A stretch of DNA of 8,155 bases. Source: JANQIV01 sp050117315. GTDB lineage: Bacteria; Bacteroidota; Ignavibacteria; Ignavibacteriales; Melioribacteraceae. The notes under the pieces were generated by a model. It saw only the letters and a list, made by a program, of their open reading frames with translations, ran no database searches and was not told where the DNA came from. A program made the position numbers and the translations under genes. The stretch covers positions 1-8,155 of the forward strand of contig JASFMY010000186.1 of NCBI GenBank assembly GCA_050117315.1. The letters are read 5' to 3'. Within the stretch, counting starts at the first letter, position 1, and every line of letters starts with the position of its first letter. This document shows, piece after piece, positions 5,309-8,155 of this stretch.

Positions 5309-7204
5309 ATGAAAATCAAAAACATTATGAGGTTAGTTTTGGCTGTATCATTTATAACATCAAATCAAAGCAATGTTAAACTGTTCGCACAGGAAGACGG
5401 CTCAGGTTTGCCGTCAAGAGATCAAATTGAAGAACAAAACAAGTGGAATTTAACAGATGTTTACAAAAGTGTTGAAGACTGGCAGAAAGATTTTGACTTT
5501 GTAAATTCCAACAAAGCAAAGTACTCACAGTTTGAGGGAAGAATAGGCAACTCTGCAAAAGACCTGCTGGCATGCTTAAAATTTGATGATGAAATGGGAA
5601 TTAAGATTTCCAGGTTATTTTTGTATGCTATGCTTTCAAAAGATTTGGACCTGGCAAATTCGGAAAACAATGCAAGGTATAACCAGATTGTTGCATTAAA
5701 TTCCGAAGTAGCTGCGGCAAGCTCGTTTGTTAGGCCGGAAATTTTGTCCATCCCGGAAGAAACACTTAAAAAGTACCTTAGTGAAATTGATGAGCTGAAA
5801 GTTTACGAACATCAATTGAATAACCTGTTGAGAACAAAAGAACACACGTTATCAAAAGAGCTTGAAGAAATGCTTGCAATGACGGGCCCCGTAACGCAAG
5901 TGCCTTACGACGCTTTCAGCGTTTTTAAAAATGCGGAAATGGGATTCCCGAAAGTAAAGGACGAAAATAACGAGGGTGAAATTCAAGTATCGGACGGAAG
6001 ATACTATGCGGCAATGTATTCAACGGACAGGGAATATAGGGAAAGAGTTTACAAAGGGTATTACGAACCTTTCATGAAATATAAAAATACTTTTTTAACA
6101 CTCTTTACCGGGAACTTAAAAGCTATCGGTTTAAATGCAAAAGCAAGAAAATATAAAACCAGCAGGGAAGCTGCTCTTGACCGGAACAACATTCCTTTGT
6201 CGGTTTATGATAACCTTGTAAATACTGTTGAAGCAAACCTTGAACCTTTGAACAGGTGGTGTTCCCTTAAGAAAAAAATACTCGGTGTTGAAAAGATGCA
6301 CGCTTACGATACCTACGTTACGCTGTTCCCGTCGGTTAAAAAAGAATACACTTACGATGAATCAAAAGACATACTGCTTGAAGCGTTAAAACCTCTCGGC
6401 AAAGATTACTTGAAAAACCTGCAAACTGCTTTTGATAACCGTTGGATTGACGTGTACGAAACAAAAGGCAAAAGAAGCGGTGCATATTCTTCCGGCACAA
6501 CATTCGGCGTTCACCCCTATGTGCTGCTTAACTGGAATGACCAATTGAACGATGTGTTTACTTTTGCGCATGAAATGGGACACAACATGCACTCATATTA
6601 CACAGGGGAAACACAACCTTACCCTTACGCAGATTATTCAATTTTTGTTGCCGAAGTTGCTTCAACAATGAACGAAGCGTTTCTGCTCGATTACTTAATT
6701 GAAAACGCAGAAACAAAAGAAGAAAAACTGGCTCTGATTGAAAAACATTTAAATAACATTACTACGACTTTTTACAGGCAGACTCGCTTTGCTGCCTTTG
6801 AACAAATGGCTCATGAAATGTATGAAAAAGGCGAAGCGATTACTCCCGAAATCCTGTGTGAAAAATTCGGCAAATCCTACCAGGATTACTGGGGCGAAGA
6901 CATGGTGGTTGATGAAGAAGAAACATACACCTGGGTAAGAATACCGCATTTCTATTATGACTTTTATGTTTACCAGTATGCAACAAGTTATGCCGCATCT
7001 GCCGCTCTGACTGAAAAAATAAAAACCGAAGGACAGCCTGCGATTGATAAATTTATGAACTTCTTAAAAGCCGGAAGTTCGAAGTACCCGATTGACGTAT
7101 TAAAAGATGCCGGTGTTGACATGAATACCAAAGAACCAATTGCTGCGGTCGTTAACAAAATGAACTCATTGCTCGATCAAATGGAAGAGCTGCTCGCTGA
7201 ATAA
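5309..7204 (+). CDS. pepF: Exported M3-family oligoendopeptidase F-like zinc metallopeptidase
   Basis: A 631-residue zinc endopeptidase that would cut short peptides. Zinc site (numbered from ATG 5309): FTFAHEMGHNMHSYY with the HExxH at about 421-425 and the third ligand, Glu, in FVAEVASTMNE at about 449, 24 residues on, as in M3 gluzincins. The N-terminal helical PepF domain (WNLTDVYKS onward) and the C-terminal RIPHFYYDFYVYQYATS with its His and Tyr residues are present, so it looks active and full length. GAGGA (5299-5303) lies five bases before ATG 5309, which decides this start; the in-frame ATG at 5297 overlaps that site. Unlike the usual cytoplasmic PepF, it carries a likely signal peptide (KIKNIMRLVLAVSFITS, cleavage near LFA/QED), so it probably acts in the periplasm or outside. 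It appears to be transcribed alone. Confidence 0.93.
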   Translation: MKIKNIMRLVLAVSFITSNQSNVKLFAQEDGSGLPSRDQIEEQNKWNLTDVYKSVEDWQKDFDFVNSNKAKYSQFEGRIGNSAKDLLACLKFDDEMGIKISRLFLYAMLSKDLDLANSENNARYNQIVALNSEVAAASSFVRPEILSIPEETLKKYLSEIDELKVYEHQLNNLLRTKEHTLSKELEEMLAMTGPVTQVPYDAFSVFKNAEMGFPKVKDENNEGEIQVSDGRYYAAMYSTDREYRERVYKGYYEPFMKYKNTFLTLFTGNLKAIGLNAKARKYKTSREAALDRNNIPLSVYDNLVNTVEANLEPLNRWCSLKKKILGVEKMHAYDTYVTLFPSVKKEYTYDESKDILLEALKPLGKDYLKNLQTAFDNRWIDVYETKGKRSGAYSSGTTFGVHPYVLLNWNDQLNDVFTFAHEMGHNMHSYYTGETQPYPYADYSIFVAEVASTMNEAFLLDYLIENAETKEEKLALIEKHLNNITTTFYRQTRFAAFEQMAHEMYEKGEAITPEILCEKFGKSYQDYWGEDMVVDEEETYTWVRIPHFYYDFYVYQYATSYAASAALTEKIKTEGQPAIDKFMNFLKAGSSKYPIDVLKDAGVDMNTKEPIAAVVNKMNSLLDQMEELLAE

Positions 7205-7222
7205 TTGATATTTCAAACCTCA

Positions 7223-7270
7223 GGGGTGCCCGGCCGGCATCCCGGGTTCATTGTAATCTCCTTTTTTTTT
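7223..7270 (+). terminator. Terminator-like hairpin after the protease gene
   Basis: GGGGTGCC (7223-7230) pairs with GGCATCCC (7236-7243) over a five-base loop, eight pairs including one G-U, 18 bases after the stop codon. It is the most GC-rich spot in the intergenic region. A run of nine T residues (7262-7270) follows, but 18 bases beyond the stem rather than directly, so it is not a textbook terminator. It still most likely marks the end of the protease transcript. Confidence 0.55.
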
Positions 7271-7349
7271 ATTGGAGTGGTGTCAAAACAAAATATTTTA
7301 TGAAGTGTAAAGTTTATGCGCCTTTGGTGGGACGCAATTTAATATTTAA

Positions 7350-7370
7350 TTTCTTTCCCTCGGAAAGAGA
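7350..7370 (+). other. Stem-loop in the leader of the DUF1569 gene
   Basis: CTTTCC (7353-7358) pairs with GGAAAG (7362-7367) over a three-base CTC loop and extends outward by three more pairs to about nine. No T-run follows on either strand, so it is not a terminator. It lies 33 bases before the AAGGA site of the next gene and may stabilise its mRNA or be a protein binding site. No clear promoter was found in 7271-7415. Confidence 0.35.
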
Positions 7371-7415
7371 GAAATCGAAATACATCATAATACACATATA
7401 AAAAAGGAATAAGAA

Positions 7416-7850
7416 ATGATGTTGGGAAATGGAATAGAAGAATTTACCAAAAGGATATTATCAGTTGAAAAAGAAGACAAAGCACAATTTGGTAGGCTAA
7501 ATGCAGCTCAAATGATTTGTCATTGTACAGACCAACTCAGAATGTTGTTTGGAGAAATTAAGGGACTAAAAAGACAAGATGTGGATCTTAAAAAACTTAG
7601 AGAAATGATGATGAGAAAAGAAACCGTTCCAACTGTCGAAGGACTGGATCAATTAGCCGGTGACGGAACAAAACCAATAGATTTTTCTAAAGACAAAGAC
7701 ACATTATTAGAATACTTAAATAGATTTAAAAATTGTGATGATGAGTGTCAATTTCATTTTCACCCATATTTGGGTGATATAAGTGCAGAATACTGGGAAA
7801 AGTTGGTAATCCAACATTTAGATCATCATTTGAATCAATTTGGCAGGTAA
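7416..7850 (+). CDS. DUF1569 protein (DinB/YfiT-like fold)
   Basis: A 144-residue cytoplasmic protein with no signal peptide or membrane segment. It matches the DUF1569 pattern: GRLNAAQMICHCTDQLRMLFGE at about 26-47, HPYLGDISAEYWEKLVIQHL at 116-135 and the closing HLDHHLNQFGR at 134-144. Related DinB-like proteins are four-helix bundles that bind a metal through well-spaced histidines; His36, His134, His137 and His138 are the visible candidates. That superfamily includes thiol-dependent transferases, but no substrate can be assigned here. AAGGA (7404-7408) lies seven bases before ATG 7416; a second ATG follows directly at 7419. It stands alone, with a hairpin in its leader and no operon partner in the window. 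Confidence 0.8.
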   Translation: MMLGNGIEEFTKRILSVEKEDKAQFGRLNAAQMICHCTDQLRMLFGEIKGLKRQDVDLKKLREMMMRKETVPTVEGLDQLAGDGTKPIDFSKDKDTLLEYLNRFKNCDDECQFHFHPYLGDISAEYWEKLVIQHLDHHLNQFGR

Positions 7851-8155
7851 GTCCTATCTGTATAACGTTAAGTTTCCAATCAGTTAAATGTTGTTTCAAA
7901 TTAGTCCTCTAATTGAAAGATTTCCCGCCAAAAAGACGACGGACCGGCTCACCCCAAAAACGGGTTCGAAATGTCTATTAAGAAAAAAGTCAAGAGAAAA
8001 TAACTCCCCCTTAGCAAAAAAAAAGCAATTTTTTACTTCTCTGCTTTTGGGCTCACTTTCTGGCAATTTATACACTGTCACTTTTTTTCTTTTGTTTTTA
8101 TCTTTTCAACACTCCGGCTTCTTAGATAACCTTTTTTACCTTAATTTTTGTTGAT
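7851..8155. other. Apparently non-coding right end
   Basis: No convincing gene was found. An open frame runs through 7888-8154 on the plus strand, but its product is a low-complexity mix (poly-Lys from A-tracts, Phe/Leu from T-tracts), it has no ribosome binding site and resembles no family, so it is left uncalled. Long A and T runs dominate. A moderately GC-rich patch at 7922-7967 has no strong fold. On the minus strand there is a terminator-like element at 8016-8048 and a possible C-terminal tail at 8122-8154. Confidence 0.5.
8016..8048 (-). terminator. Possible minus-strand rho-independent terminator
   Basis: Read on the minus strand, AAAAGCA (complement of 8042-8048) pairs with TGCTTTT (complement of 8021-8027) over a 14-base loop, and the T-run continues for five more residues to 8016. 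The stem is AT-rich and the loop large, so it is weak. Its T-run orientation suits a leftward gene entering from beyond the right edge. Confidence 0.35.

Noticed and set aside
5496..5523. ACTTTG ... CAAAGTA resembling a third operator copy
   Set aside because: The arms are 15 bases apart rather than 5, and the sequence lies in conserved coding DNA of the protease (DFVNSNKAKYS), so the match is likely chance.
5376..6949. Several minus-strand frames opposite the protease gene
   Set aside because: They are antisense shadows of a conserved M3 peptidase, without start signals or family resemblance.
7844..7860. CAGGTA/TATCTG stem at the DUF1569 stop codon as a terminator
   Set aside because: Only six pairs including a G-U and no T-run follows.
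7844..7895. GTTAAGT/GTTAAAT motifs and TAACGTTA palindrome after the DUF1569 gene, suggestive of an integron attC site
   Set aside because: No matching RYYYAAC partner at the right distance and no convincing imperfect hairpin; short AT-rich matches are expected by chance.
7964..7977. GGGTTCGAAATG, resembling a tRNA T-arm
   Set aside because: The bases after the loop do not pair with those before it, and no anticodon or acceptor stem can be built upstream.
7896..8081. Open reading frame of 61 codons on the minus strand
   Set aside because: No ribosome binding site, composition driven by homopolymer runs, no recognisable motif, and it overlaps the terminator-like element.
7888..8154. Open reading frame of 88 codons on the plus strand
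   Set aside because: No ribosome binding site, low-complexity product arising from A and T runs, no family resemblance, and it runs through a likely minus-strand terminator.

Overview
The window looks like AT-rich chromosomal DNA from a Bacteroidota/Chlorobiota-type bacterium, most likely of the Ignavibacteria kind. This is inferred from gene content: a TonB-dependent receptor with an N-terminal carboxypeptidase-regulatory-like domain, a TPR + DUF2141 exported protein, a short winged-helix regulator paired with a multi-pass membrane protein, and a DUF1569 protein. Clear Shine-Dalgarno sequences (AAGGAG and similar) and a TTGACA-type sigma-70 promoter argue against a typical Bacteroidetes proper, where SD sites are usually weak and promoters follow a different consensus. 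No rRNA, tRNA, insertion sequence or CRISPR array was seen.

Layout. At the left edge (29 to 1, minus strand) is the first few codons of a leftward gene with its own promoter and SD. Its N-terminus faintly resembles tyrosine recombinases. Positions 60-540 are non-coding, with paired palindromes and two consecutive stem-loops ending in a strong rho-independent terminator (483-524) that belongs to no visible gene. Then follow two rightward units. Unit 1 (641-1541) encodes a six-helix membrane protein overlapped by a winged-helix regulator. Unit 2 (1618-5035) encodes a secreted TPR-DUF2141 protein and, 16 bases after it, a TonB-dependent outer-membrane receptor. Next come an exported M3 oligoendopeptidase F-like protease (5309-7204, with a hairpin after it) and a free-standing DUF1569/DinB-like protein (7416-7850). 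The last 300 bases appear non-coding on the plus strand and hold a possible minus-strand terminator and the possible tail of a convergent gene.

How the genes fit together. The most notable signal is a perfect inverted repeat, TACTTTG-N5-CAAAGTA, followed in both cases by CTTTAT. It occurs once at the promoter of the membrane protein/regulator operon (604-622) and once upstream of the TPR-DUF2141/receptor operon (1558-1576). The simplest reading is that the 99-residue winged-helix protein binds both, controlling its own operon and the adjacent envelope operon, so that the four genes form one regulated cell-envelope module: inner-membrane protein, cytoplasmic regulator, exported TPR/DUF2141 protein and outer-membrane transporter. 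Ligand and function are unknown. The protease and DUF1569 genes lack this operator and are probably independent.
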